Positions 1 through 7,009 of a DNA stretch of 56,443 nucleotides are shown one piece after another. The DNA comes from VBDM01 sp035702665. Lineage in GTDB: Bacteria; Pseudomonadota; Gammaproteobacteria; Burkholderiales; SG8-39. Both the position numbers and the translations under genes were made by a program. The DNA lies in assembly GCA_035702665.1 (NCBI GenBank), contig DASSQD010000065.1, positions 1 to 56,443 of the forward strand, given 5' to 3'. The stretch's first letter is position 1; each line of letters opens with the position of its first letter. The notes beneath the pieces were generated by a model, which was given only the letters and a program-made list of their open reading frames with translations, was not told where the DNA came from and made no database searches.

Positions 1-39
1 CAGGTCCCCGAAGGGATCGTAACGCATGATATTTGCCAT
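1..39 (-). CDS. Small heat-shock protein (Hsp20 family), N-terminus only
   Basis: The first 13 codons read MANIMRYDPFGDL on the minus strand, a typical N-terminus of bacterial Hsp20/alpha-crystallin chaperones, which hold unfolding proteins in the cytoplasm. The rest lies outside the window. A strong ribosome-binding site (GGAAGGAAGAT on the minus strand, about 41-51) supports this start. The gene is divergent from the sigma factor at 161. The family call rests only on the N-terminal signature. Confidence 0.7.
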   Translation of the reverse strand, partial: MANIMRYDPFGDL

Positions 40-122
40 AATCTTCCTTCCGAAAAAGTTTTCGGGCCTTAACGCCCGCGCATGGACAGATCTTGGGTCC
101 GCGGGCTGGATTTCAAGACGGC

Positions 123-151
123 TTGCGGTCCCTCGACGAAGACGCTAGATT
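123..151 (+). promoter_or_regulatory. Putative promoter of the sigma-factor gene
   Basis: A -35-like TTGCGG (123-128) is followed after 17 bp by a -10-like TAGATT (146-151). The ATG is at 161, so transcription would begin almost at the start codon, and no Shine-Dalgarno is visible there. The rest of the 40-160 gap holds a small GGGC/GCCC inverted repeat near 65-78 and the Hsp20 leader. This is a visual match only. Confidence 0.4.
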
Positions 152-160
152 TCCGCGCAC

Positions 161-748
161 ATGTCCCCCGGATCTTCCGCGCCGACTCCTCTTGAATTGG
201 AGCGGCACCGCCCTTATTTGCTGCGGTTCGCGCTCGTGCAGCTCCGCGACCGCAGTGCCGCGGAAGACGCCGTGCAGGACACGCTGCTGGCGGCGATCCA
301 GGGTGCGTCGCAATTCGCCGCGCAATCCACGGTGCGCACCTGGCTCGTCGGGATCCTCAAGCACAAGATCATCGACAGCATCCGCAAGACGGCGCGCGAG
401 CGGCCGGTCGAACCACGCGCAGAAACCGAGGGCACGGAGGGTCTGGAAGCCTTCTTCGCCGACGACGGCCATTTCGCCGAGCCGCCCGAGGAGTGGGCGG
501 GCCCTGAGCGCTCGCTCGAGGAGAGTCGCTTTTTCGAGGCGCTCGAGCGCTGCCTGCAATCGCTGCCCAAGAAGACCGCCAGCGCCTTCACGCTGCGCGA
601 GATGATGGGGCTGGAGACCGACGAGATCTGTAAGGAACTCGGGATTTCCGCGTCCAACTGTTGGGTGATGCTCTATCGAGCTCGTATGAGCCTGCGCGCC
701 TGCCTGGAGCGGACTTGGTTCAATTCAGGCTCAGGCAAGGCCGGTTAG
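161..748 (+). CDS. ECF-type sigma-70 family RNA polymerase sigma factor
   Basis: A protein of 195 residues, the usual size of an ECF sigma factor, which directs RNA polymerase to a stress regulon. Region 2 is visible at about residues 15-70 (PYLLRFALVQLRDRSAAEDA, then TVRTWLVGILKHKIID). Region 4 lies at about 130-185 (SLPKKTASAFTLREMMGL, then a helix-turn-helix ending NCWVMLYRARMSLRACLE). Region 3 is absent, as expected. The ATG at 161 lacks a Shine-Dalgarno but sits about 10 bp after a -10-like box. The gene precedes a zinc-finger anti-sigma gene, the normal arrangement for a sigma/anti-sigma pair. The inducing signal cannot be read from sequence. Confidence 0.93.
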   Translation: MSPGSSAPTPLELERHRPYLLRFALVQLRDRSAAEDAVQDTLLAAIQGASQFAAQSTVRTWLVGILKHKIIDSIRKTARERPVEPRAETEGTEGLEAFFADDGHFAEPPEEWAGPERSLEESRFFEALERCLQSLPKKTASAFTLREMMGLETDEICKELGISASNCWVMLYRARMSLRACLERTWFNSGSGKAG

Positions 749-762
749 AGGAGAATGGCCGA

Positions 763-963
763 GTGGCCTTCCGTCTTTCGTGCAAGGAAGCATCCAGGCT
801 GATCTCGGAGGGAATGGACAGGCGCCTGTCATTCGCCGAGAGAATCGGCCTGCGCCTGCACGTCCGCATTTGCGACGCCTGCACTCGTTTCACCTCCCAG
901 GTTAGTTTCCTACGGAAGGCGTTGAAGGCCTTCCCGGGGCCCGATGACTCCGAAGGACGCTAA
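763..963 (+). CDS. Small zinc-finger (zf-HC2) anti-sigma factor
   Basis: Sixty-six residues from a GTG start, with GAGGAG about 10 bp upstream. The earlier in-frame ATG at 661 lies deep inside the sigma gene and is less likely. The protein has the zinc anti-sigma signature H-x3-C-x2-C (His33, Cys37, Cys40) after an SCKEASRL opening, typical of compact cytosolic zf-HC2 proteins that bind and silence the ECF factor encoded just upstream. There is no membrane segment, so sensing is probably cytoplasmic, possibly through release of the zinc site by thiol oxidation (inference). Its 3' end overlaps the next gene by 20 bp, implying translational coupling. Confidence 0.85.
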   Translation: MAFRLSCKEASRLISEGMDRRLSFAERIGLRLHVRICDACTRFTSQVSFLRKALKAFPGPDDSEGR

Positions 964-1147
964 GGCAAGCCGCTGTCCCGGGTGCGGCGCCGAATTCGAA
1001 TGCGGGATGCTGGCCGCCCGGGAACACTGCTGGTGCGCGGATTTCCCCGCCTTGCCGACTCCTGCGGGGACGGCCTGCTATTGCCCTCGCTGCCTCGAGC
1101 TCAAAGTACGTAGCGCGCCAGATCCTCGCTCTGCGCCAGCTCCTTGA
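944..1147 (+). CDS. Cysteine-rich CWC family protein
   Basis: A 67-residue protein with eight cysteines (11, 14, 20, 29, 31, 45, 47, 50) and the C-W-C element at 29-31 that names the family. The first and last pairs (CPGC and CPRC) look like a zinc ribbon, so it probably binds a metal. No biochemical function is established for the family that I can name. It overlaps the anti-sigma gene by 20 bp and forms the third gene of the sigma cassette. Its last 47 bp overlap the 3' end of convergent hslU. Confidence 0.8.
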   Translation: MTPKDAKASRCPGCGAEFECGMLAAREHCWCADFPALPTPAGTACYCPRCLELKVRSAPDPRSAPAP

Positions 1148-2459
1148 GCTTGGCGTCGACGAACTCGGCGTCGATCCTGATGCTCTCCTTGCCGCGCCTT
1201 CCCGCGTCGAACGAGATCTCCTCGAGCAGCCGCTCCATTACCGTATGCAGGCGTCGCGCGCCGATGTTCTCGGTTCTCTCGTTGACCGACCACGCGATCT
1301 CCGCGAGGCGCCGGATGCCGTCCGGCAGGAAGGTGACCTCGACGTCCTCGGTGGCGAGCAGCGCCTGATATTGGCGCGTCAGGCAAGCGTCGGTCGCCGT
1401 GAGGATCCTCTCGAAATCCTCGACCGACAGGGAATCGAGCTCGACGCGTATCGGAAAGCGCCCCTGCAGCTCGGGAATCAGATCCGAGGGCTTGGACAGG
1501 TGGAACGCGCCGCTGGCGATGAAGAGGATGTGATCGGTCTTCACCATGCCGTACTTGGTGGAGATCGTGGTGCCTTCCACCAGGGGCAGCAGGTCGCGCT
1601 GCACGCCCTGGCGCGACACGTCGGCGCCGACGATCTCCCCCCGGCTCGCGATCTTGTCGATCTCGTCGAGGAACACGATGCCGTTCTGCTCGACGTTGGC
1701 GAGAGCCTTGGCGCGCAGATCCTCCTCGTTCACGAGGCGTCCCGCCTCCTCGTCGACGAGCATGCGCATCGCCTCGCGGATCTTCATGCGCCGCAGCTTC
1801 CTCCTGCCGCCGCCCAGATTCTGGAACATGCCCTGGATCTGCTGCGTCAGCTCCTCCATTCCGGGCGGGGCGAAGATCTCCATGTGCGCCTGCAGGGCCG
1901 ACACCTCGATATCGATGTCCTTGTCGTCGAGCTCCCCCTCGCGGAGCCTCTTGCGGAACTTCTGGCGCGTCGCCGATTCATCGTCGCTCGCGGCCCTTCC
2001 CGGCGGCGAGGCACCCTCGGCGCCGAAAGGCGCGATGCCGCGCGCAGCGGGCAGCAGCACGTCGAGCACCCGCTCCTCGGCCGAATCCTCCGCCCGGCTG
2101 CGCACCTTCTTCATCGCCGCCTCGCGCGTGTCCTTGATCGCGATCTCCACCAGATCGCGCACGATGGTGTCCACGTCGCGGCCGACGTACCCGACTTCGG
2201 TGAACTTGGTCGCTTCGACCTTGATGAAGGGCGCATCCGCGAGGCGCGCCAGGCGCCGCGCGATCTCGGTCTTGCCCACGCCGGTCGGCCCGATCATGAG
2301 GATGTTCTTGGGCGTGATCTCCTGCCGCAGCGGCTCGGCGACCTGCTGGCGGCGCCAGCGGTTCCTGAGCGCGATCGCGACCGCCCGCTTCGCGCGGCCC
2401 TGTCCGACGATGTGCTTATCGAGCTCGTGGACGATTTCCTGCGGGGTCATGGAAGACAT
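1101..2459 (-). CDS. hslU: ATP-dependent protease ATPase subunit HslU
   Basis: The AAA+ unfoldase that feeds substrates to the HslV peptidase in the cytoplasm. With the start at 2459 (MSSMTPQEIV) it has 452 residues, close to the E. coli protein. Walker A is GPTGVGKT (57-64), Walker B is IVFLDEID (261-268), the intermediate domain lies between, and the C-terminus LARYVL resembles the HslV-docking tail. An in-frame ATG at 2450 is an alternative start. A longer reading frame to 2522 would intrude on hslV and is unlikely. The gene is 17 bp downstream of hslV in the same operon. Confidence 0.96.
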   Translation of the reverse strand: MSSMTPQEIVHELDKHIVGQGRAKRAVAIALRNRWRRQQVAEPLRQEITPKNILMIGPTGVGKTEIARRLARLADAPFIKVEATKFTEVGYVGRDVDTIVRDLVEIAIKDTREAAMKKVRSRAEDSAEERVLDVLLPAARGIAPFGAEGASPPGRAASDDESATRQKFRKRLREGELDDKDIDIEVSALQAHMEIFAPPGMEELTQQIQGMFQNLGGGRRKLRRMKIREAMRMLVDEEAGRLVNEEDLRAKALANVEQNGIVFLDEIDKIASRGEIVGADVSRQGVQRDLLPLVEGTTISTKYGMVKTDHILFIASGAFHLSKPSDLIPELQGRFPIRVELDSLSVEDFERILTATDACLTRQYQALLATEDVEVTFLPDGIRRLAEIAWSVNERTENIGARRLHTVMERLLEEISFDAGRRGKESIRIDAEFVDAKLKELAQSEDLARYVL

Positions 2460-2476
2460 GGAAGCCGCGAGCCGTG

Positions 2477-3013
2477 CTAGTCCAGCGTTTCGACGACGAT
2501 CTGGTGGTTGGTATAGATGCACAAGTCTGCGGCGATCGACAGCGCCTTGCGGACGATCGTCTGTGCATCGAGCTGCGAGTTCTCGAGGAGCGCCCGCGCC
2601 GCCGCCTGCGCGTACGGCCCGCCCGAACCTATGGCGAGCAGCCCCGACTCGGGCTCGATGACGTCCCCCATGCCGGTGATGATCAGCGAGGACTCGCGAT
2701 CCGCTACGGCGAGCATCGCCTCCAGCCGCCGCAGCACCCGGTCGGTGCGCCAGTCCTTGGCGAGCTCGACGGCGGAGCGCATCAGATTCCCCTGATGCTT
2801 GTCGAGCTTGGATTCGAAGCGCTCGAACAGCGTAAACGCGTCCGCCGTTCCGCCCGCAAAGCCCGCGAGAATCCGGTCGTGATAGAGGCGCCGCACCTTG
2901 CGCGCGCTCGCCTTGACCACGATGTTGCCGAGCGTCACCTGGCCGTCGCCGCCGAGCGCCACTTTACCGTCCCGGCGCGCGGATACGATGGTCGTTCCGT
3001 GGAATTGTTCCAT
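2477..3013 (-). CDS. hslV: ATP-dependent protease peptidase subunit HslV
   Basis: A 178-residue threonine peptidase forming the hexameric double ring of the HslUV protease. The mature N-terminus TTIVSARR follows a six-residue propeptide (MEQFHG), so the nucleophile is Thr7 of the precursor. The GDGQVTLG segment and the Gly-rich GSGGPYAQAAARAL stretch are typical of the family. It precedes hslU by 17 bp and follows the metal ABC permease gene by 35 bp on the same strand, so it may be reached by read-through from that run. Heat-shock control is usual for the family, but I could not define a sigma-32 promoter in the 35 bp gap. Confidence 0.97.
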   Translation of the reverse strand: MEQFHGTTIVSARRDGKVALGGDGQVTLGNIVVKASARKVRRLYHDRILAGFAGGTADAFTLFERFESKLDKHQGNLMRSAVELAKDWRTDRVLRRLEAMLAVADRESSLIITGMGDVIEPESGLLAIGSGGPYAQAAARALLENSQLDAQTIVRKALSIAADLCIYTNHQIVVETLD

Positions 3014-3048
3014 GCGTCGCTGTCAGATGGGGGCGCCGTGCCGTCGGG

Positions 3049-3810
3049 TCAAGCCCCCGGGCGCGGACGCCCCACGAAAGCGACCAGCGCGCCGGCCGCG
3101 GCGATGGTGCAGACGATCATCGATCCCGAGGGGAGATCCAGCCAAAGCGACGCGAGCAGGCCGATCGCGTAGCCGAGGACGCCGACCGCATAGGCTTTCG
3201 AGAACCGGCGCGCCTTCGTGTAGTAGGTGGAGAGCGCCGGAACGACCAGCGTCGCGAACACGAGGTACAGCCCCACCAGCTGCACCGAGACGGTCACCGC
3301 GCACCCGAACAGCGCGTAGAACCCGATTCTTCCGAGCCGCTCGCGCAACCCGAACCAGAGCGCGAGCACGACGGCATAGACGACCGCCACGACCAGCAGC
3401 TGTGTCTTGGTCACCCAGAGGATCTGCCCGACGAGGAGGTCCTTCAGGTTCTCCCCGCCGCGAGGATCGTGGGCGAGCAGCAGAATCGCCGCGCTCGATC
3501 CAAGGACGAACACCACCCCGATGATGGCTTCCTGAACCTCGGGCCAGCGCCGCTCCGTCCAGGTGAGGAACATGGCGCAAGCTAGCGCAGAGGCGAGCGC
3601 CGCGACCTGCACCGCGGCGCCCGTCGGTTCCCAGCCGAGATAGTGCGCGAGGATCACGCCCAGACCCGCCACCTGAGCGACGGCAAGATCGATGAACACG
3701 ATTCCGCGCGCGAGCACCTGCATGCCGAGCGGCACATGCGTCGCGGTGACGAGCAGGCCGGCGACGAACGCCGGCCACAGAATCCCGAAGGTTGCGGCAT
3801 CGAGATTCAT
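3049..3810 (-). CDS. Metal ABC transporter permease (ZnuB/MntB family)
   Basis: An inner-membrane permease of 253 residues with about eight hydrophobic segments, matching the ABC-3 family that imports Zn2+ or Mn2+. Recognisable parts include the opening FGILWPAFVAGLLV, the segment with FIDLAVAQVAGLG, and LYLVFATLVVPALS in the core. Its ATG overlaps the stop codon of the substrate-binding protein gene (ATGA, 3807-3810), showing translational coupling. No ATPase gene lies beside it, so the energising subunit must be elsewhere. Metal specificity is inferred from the neighbours and favours zinc. Confidence 0.87.
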   Translation of the reverse strand: MNLDAATFGILWPAFVAGLLVTATHVPLGMQVLARGIVFIDLAVAQVAGLGVILAHYLGWEPTGAAVQVAALASALACAMFLTWTERRWPEVQEAIIGVVFVLGSSAAILLLAHDPRGGENLKDLLVGQILWVTKTQLLVVAVVYAVVLALWFGLRERLGRIGFYALFGCAVTVSVQLVGLYLVFATLVVPALSTYYTKARRFSKAYAVGVLGYAIGLLASLWLDLPSGSMIVCTIAAAGALVAFVGRPRPGA

Positions 3811-4712
3811 TTCACCACCTTGAGCAGGCGCTCGATCATGTCGTCGAAGAATCCGAACAGGTCTTTGGCCTTATCCGTTCCGCCGACGGTGAAGGGCAAC
3901 ATCACCGCCGGTATCTTCGAACGCTCCGAAAGGAACTGCGCGGCTTTGGGACTATCGTACGACGAGTAGACTATCACCTTTGCGGGCGCGCTCTTCATCA
4001 GATCCAGCAATTCCGCGAGATGCGAAGGCGTGGGAGGAATTCCAGGTTTCGGCTCGAGCGTGGCCACCTCGCGCATCCCCATCCAGTTGATGAAGTACGA
4101 GAACGCCTTGTGATGCTCGACGATGGGCACGCCCGTGAGCGGCGCAGCTTCCTTTTCCCAGCGCGCGATGGCCGCCTGCCAGCGCGCGAGAAACGACTTG
4201 GCCCGCGAGTGATACGTGTCCGCGTTGCCCGAATCCAGCTGCGCCAAGCGACCTTCGAGGACCGCTGCGATCTTCGCGATGTTGCGGGGATCGGTGTGGA
4301 CGTGCGGATTGCCTCCGGGATGGATGTCGCCCATGGCGCGGTCGACGACCTTCGGGATCTCCAGCTTCGCGACGAACTGGGACGCCTCGAAGTATCCCGG
4401 AGTTCCGAGCTGGATCTTGCTGTTCCCGCTCTGCGTGAGCAGCAGCGGAAGCCAACCTATCTCCAGCTCGGAGCCGGAGCAGATCAACAGGTCGGCCGAG
4501 CGGATGCGCGCGATCAGGCTCGGGCGCGCCTCGATCCGATGCGGATCCTGCAGCGCGGTCGTCGCCGAATACACCGAGACCTTGTCCCCGCCGAGTTCCT
4601 GGGCGAGCGCGGCCCATTCCGGTTCGCAGGTGAATACGTTGAGCGTCGCCGCGGCCGGCAGCGCGATGAGCGCCAGGCTCAGCGCTGCCCCGAGTTTCGG
4701 AATTGTTCTCAT
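3807..4712 (-). CDS. Metal ABC transporter substrate-binding protein (ZnuA-like)
   Basis: A periplasmic protein of 301 residues with a signal peptide (cleavage after LPAAA) and the cluster A-I metal-binding fold. Putative ligand histidines are visible in the three family positions: DPHRIEARPS, GNPHVHTDPRN and VEHHKAFSYF. The acidic His-rich loop of enterobacterial ZnuA is missing, as in many family members. It delivers metal to the coupled permease at 3049. The porin-like gene ends only 10 bp upstream, so outer-membrane passage and periplasmic capture are probably co-expressed. Confidence 0.88.
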   Translation of the reverse strand: MRTIPKLGAALSLALIALPAAATLNVFTCEPEWAALAQELGGDKVSVYSATTALQDPHRIEARPSLIARIRSADLLICSGSELEIGWLPLLLTQSGNSKIQLGTPGYFEASQFVAKLEIPKVVDRAMGDIHPGGNPHVHTDPRNIAKIAAVLEGRLAQLDSGNADTYHSRAKSFLARWQAAIARWEKEAAPLTGVPIVEHHKAFSYFINWMGMREVATLEPKPGIPPTPSHLAELLDLMKSAPAKVIVYSSYDSPKAAQFLSERSKIPAVMLPFTVGGTDKAKDLFGFFDDMIERLLKVVK

Positions 4713-4722
4713 GTTCGCGCTC

Positions 4723-6063
4723 CTAGAACTTGTGGGCGCCGTGCGCGCCCAGGCTCACGATGTACTGGAGAAACACCTGGTTGTCGGTCGCGTCCGATCG
4801 CGACTTGTCCTGCGCAAGCTGCAGGCGGACGCGGCTGAACTCGCTCGGGCTCCAGTCCACCATGACGGTATTGCGGGTCGGGTTGTGCTTCGCGAGGATC
4901 GGGAAATCGGCCGCGACGAGCGCGCCCGAATCCACGAGGCCGATGCTCGTCCCGCCTGCGTTCAACCGGTCGTAGCGATAGCCGACCCGCCACATCGGAA
5001 TGAACTGGTAGACACCCTGCAGGTACCAGCCCGACTGCGTCGACGCGTAGCCGCCCGTCCGGGTGCCTCCCCCGGTCGCTCCGGCGGTGTCGAACGTGAG
5101 GTCCCCGTTCTCGCTGCGCCGGAAGTACTCGCCTTGCACCTTGAAGTACGTCTCGGTCGGATTGAAATTCGGCGCCCACTTGAGGATGCCGTCGAGCGCC
5201 CACAGCTTGCTCGCCCCCGAGAAGCTGTTCGTGACCGGCGTGCCGGCCGAGTCGACATCGTCGTAGGCGCGGTTCTGCGGCGAAGTCGCGAGATACGCGA
5301 GGCCCGCTTGCCACGCGGTGCCCGTTCCGAAGTCGCCGCCGAGCGTGGTAAAGAAATTGCCGGAGCCGAAGCCGTTCTTCTCGCGCCCCCCCGGGGGTCC
5401 TGCGGGAAAGTTGCGCCCGCGGCCCACCTCGACCCCGACGTCGAAGTAGAGCAGGGTCGGCGCGACCCATTTCAGCTGGATGCCGTCGTCGCTCAGCTGG
5501 TTGCCGAGGAATACCTTGTTCGCGAGCGGCGCGTCGGTGAAATCCCAGGCGTGCGCGTGGACCTGGTTCTGGTAGCCGACGCTGGAGAAAAAGCGCCCCG
5601 CCTTGATCGTGAAACCGTTGGACAGGGCAAGCGTCTGTATATAGGCCTCCTCGACCTCGATCGAATTGTCGGACGAGACCGAGAATATTCCGGTGCCACG
5701 GAAGACCTGATCGACGTTGGCGGCAATCGAGAGCTCCGACTCGCCCAGGCTGAGGCCCCGGCCGGGCGGCGCCACGTCGCCGCCCGTCGGGATGAAGCCG
5801 TTAATCCTGAAGTTCGCCGGGTCCTGCGAAAGATTGCCGTAGATTCCGTTCAGGATAAGCGAAACCGCCGGATTCAGCGCGTTCTCGCCGGCCGGACGGT
5901 TGGATGCCTGAGCCGCCGCCTGCTCGGCGTTCGTAACTCGTTTTTCGAGCTGATCGACCTGCTCCCGCAAGGCCCGCGCCTCGTCCTGCGTCTGCGCAGG
6001 CGCTGCGCGGGACAGACCCAGCGTCGCGACTGCAGCGAGCGCCAAAGCATTCTTCTTCAGCAT
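4723..6063 (-). CDS. Outer-membrane porin-like protein linked to metal uptake
   Basis: A 446-residue protein with a signal peptide (AAPAQT), then a short coiled-coil stretch (about 30-55, ALREQVDQLEKRV), then alternating beta-strand segments ending in Phe (GAHGAHKF), the pattern of an outer-membrane barrel. I chose the ATG at 6063 because GGAGAGG lies just upstream; an ATG 24 bp earlier lacks this and extends the signal peptide. It lies 10 bp before the metal-binding protein gene, so a role in passage of metal (probably zinc) across the outer membrane is inferred from context. I see no TonB box or plug domain. Confidence 0.7.
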   Translation of the reverse strand: MLKKNALALAAVATLGLSRAAPAQTQDEARALREQVDQLEKRVTNAEQAAAQASNRPAGENALNPAVSLILNGIYGNLSQDPANFRINGFIPTGGDVAPPGRGLSLGESELSIAANVDQVFRGTGIFSVSSDNSIEVEEAYIQTLALSNGFTIKAGRFFSSVGYQNQVHAHAWDFTDAPLANKVFLGNQLSDDGIQLKWVAPTLLYFDVGVEVGRGRNFPAGPPGGREKNGFGSGNFFTTLGGDFGTGTAWQAGLAYLATSPQNRAYDDVDSAGTPVTNSFSGASKLWALDGILKWAPNFNPTETYFKVQGEYFRRSENGDLTFDTAGATGGGTRTGGYASTQSGWYLQGVYQFIPMWRVGYRYDRLNAGGTSIGLVDSGALVAADFPILAKHNPTRNTVMVDWSPSEFSRVRLQLAQDKSRSDATDNQVFLQYIVSLGAHGAHKF

Positions 6064-6094
6064 GTTCCTCTCCAGCTGTTGCTGCAAGACACGT

Positions 6095-6114
6095 CCGTCT
6101 CGCGCGGGAGACGG
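6095..6114 (-). other. Intercistronic hairpin before the porin-like gene
   Basis: A perfect 7-bp stem (CCGTCTC and GAGACGG) with a six-base loop lies in the 69-bp gap between the small exported protein gene and the porin-like gene. No U-run follows on the minus strand, so it is not a standard terminator. It could be an RNA-processing or mRNA-stability element. Confidence 0.4.
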
Positions 6115-6132
6115 AGCCCCTCAGCTATCGAA

Positions 6133-6447
6133 CTAGGAGAGGACGGGAGGGGCGCGCGAATCGAACTCGATCCGCGGCGGTTGCAGGAGCTGCAGGACGA
6201 CCGCGGCGAAGGCCGGCAGCGCGATGCGCGGCGGATCGATCGCCGGCGCCAGGCTCGGCAGCGTGCTGTCGACCGCGTGATACGCGATGCACTTCTCGGC
6301 GGTATGGCTGATCGGCGGAACGCACTTGCCGCCGCTCTCGACTTTGATTAGATCGTGCTTGAGGTGCGAGAGCGCGTGCAACTGCGCCGCCTGCTGAGCG
6401 AAGACCAGCGCGGCGGCGACGAATAGATGGCGCAGAGTACGGTTCAT
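6133..6447 (-). CDS. Small exported His/Cys-containing protein of unknown function
   Basis: A 104-residue protein with an N-terminal signal sequence (hydrophobic residues 8-20). The mature part has a histidine cluster (His24, His28, His31) and then Cys42, His48, Cys53, His57, which could form a metal site. It loosely resembles short exported DUF2946-type proteins, but I cannot assign a family. It sits between dksA and the porin-like gene in the metal run, so a periplasmic metal-handling role is plausible but unproven. The C-terminal third is Pro-rich and looks disordered. Confidence 0.55.
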   Translation of the reverse strand: MNRTLRHLFVAAALVFAQQAAQLHALSHLKHDLIKVESGGKCVPPISHTAEKCIAYHAVDSTLPSLAPAIDPPRIALPAFAAVVLQLLQPPRIEFDSRAPPVLS

Positions 6448-6496
6448 GTCGCGGGTGGACCGGGACGTAGTGTACTCCCTGGGAACCCGGGGTCGG

Positions 6497-7009
6497 CTAC
6501 TCCCCGTAGAGTCTCTGCTTCTGCTCCCGGCGCGTCTGCGCCTCGACGGAAAGCGTGGCCGTCGGGCGCGCGATCAGCCGGGCGATGCCGATGGGTTCGC
6601 CGGTCTCCTCGCAGTACCCGTAGCTGCCCTCTTCGATGCGGCGCAAGGCTTCGTCGATCTTCTTCAGTAGCTTTCTCTCCCGATCCCGCGCCCGGAGCTC
6701 GAGTGCATACTCCTCCTCGATCGTCGCCTGATCGGTCGGATCGGCCTCGAGCTCGTGCTCGCGCAGGTGCTCGGAGGTGAGGTTGGCCTTCTCCAGCAGC
6801 TCCCGCTGCGTCTGGAGGAGCCGCTCGCGGAAGAACGCGAGCTGCTCCGGGCTCATGTATTGCGACGCGGGCGCGCGCATCAACTCGGCTTCGGTCAAGC
6901 CGTTCCTTTTCACCGGCCGCTCCTCGGCCGGCGCGGCTTCGACCGATTTCGCCTCCGGCGCCTTCGTCGCCTTCGGCGCCGGCTTCTTTACTGCTTTTCT
7001 ACCAAACAT
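6497..7009 (-). CDS. dksA: RNA polymerase-binding transcription factor DksA (cysteine-poor type)
   Basis: A 170-residue protein. DksA enters the polymerase secondary channel and works with ppGpp in the stringent response. The coiled-coil tip acidic pair is present (EADPTD, Asp90 and Asp93), and the globular part carries YGYCEETGEPIG. Of the four zinc-ligand cysteines of E. coli DksA, only the first remains (Cys133); the others are Thr136, Ser154 and Ala157. The protein should therefore fold without zinc, as reported for P. aeruginosa DksA2 and seen in many alpha- and betaproteobacterial homologues. A Lys/Ala/Pro-rich tail of about 45 residues precedes the core. Its start overlaps the COG0523 gene by 22 bp. 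Confidence 0.94.
   Translation of the reverse strand: MFGRKAVKKPAPKATKAPEAKSVEAAPAEERPVKRNGLTEAELMRAPASQYMSPEQLAFFRERLLQTQRELLEKANLTSEHLREHELEADPTDQATIEEEYALELRARDRERKLLKKIDEALRRIEEGSYGYCEETGEPIGIARLIARPTATLSVEAQTRREQKQRLYGE

Noticed and set aside
1245..2480. Long open frame on the plus strand opposite hslU
   Set aside because: It is the antisense shadow of hslU; composition is that of high-GC third-position bias and it has no domain or ribosome-binding site.
6448..6496. Zur box upstream of the small exported protein gene
   Set aside because: I looked for an AT-rich palindrome of the GTTATA/TATAAC type here and in 7963-8077 and found none convincing.
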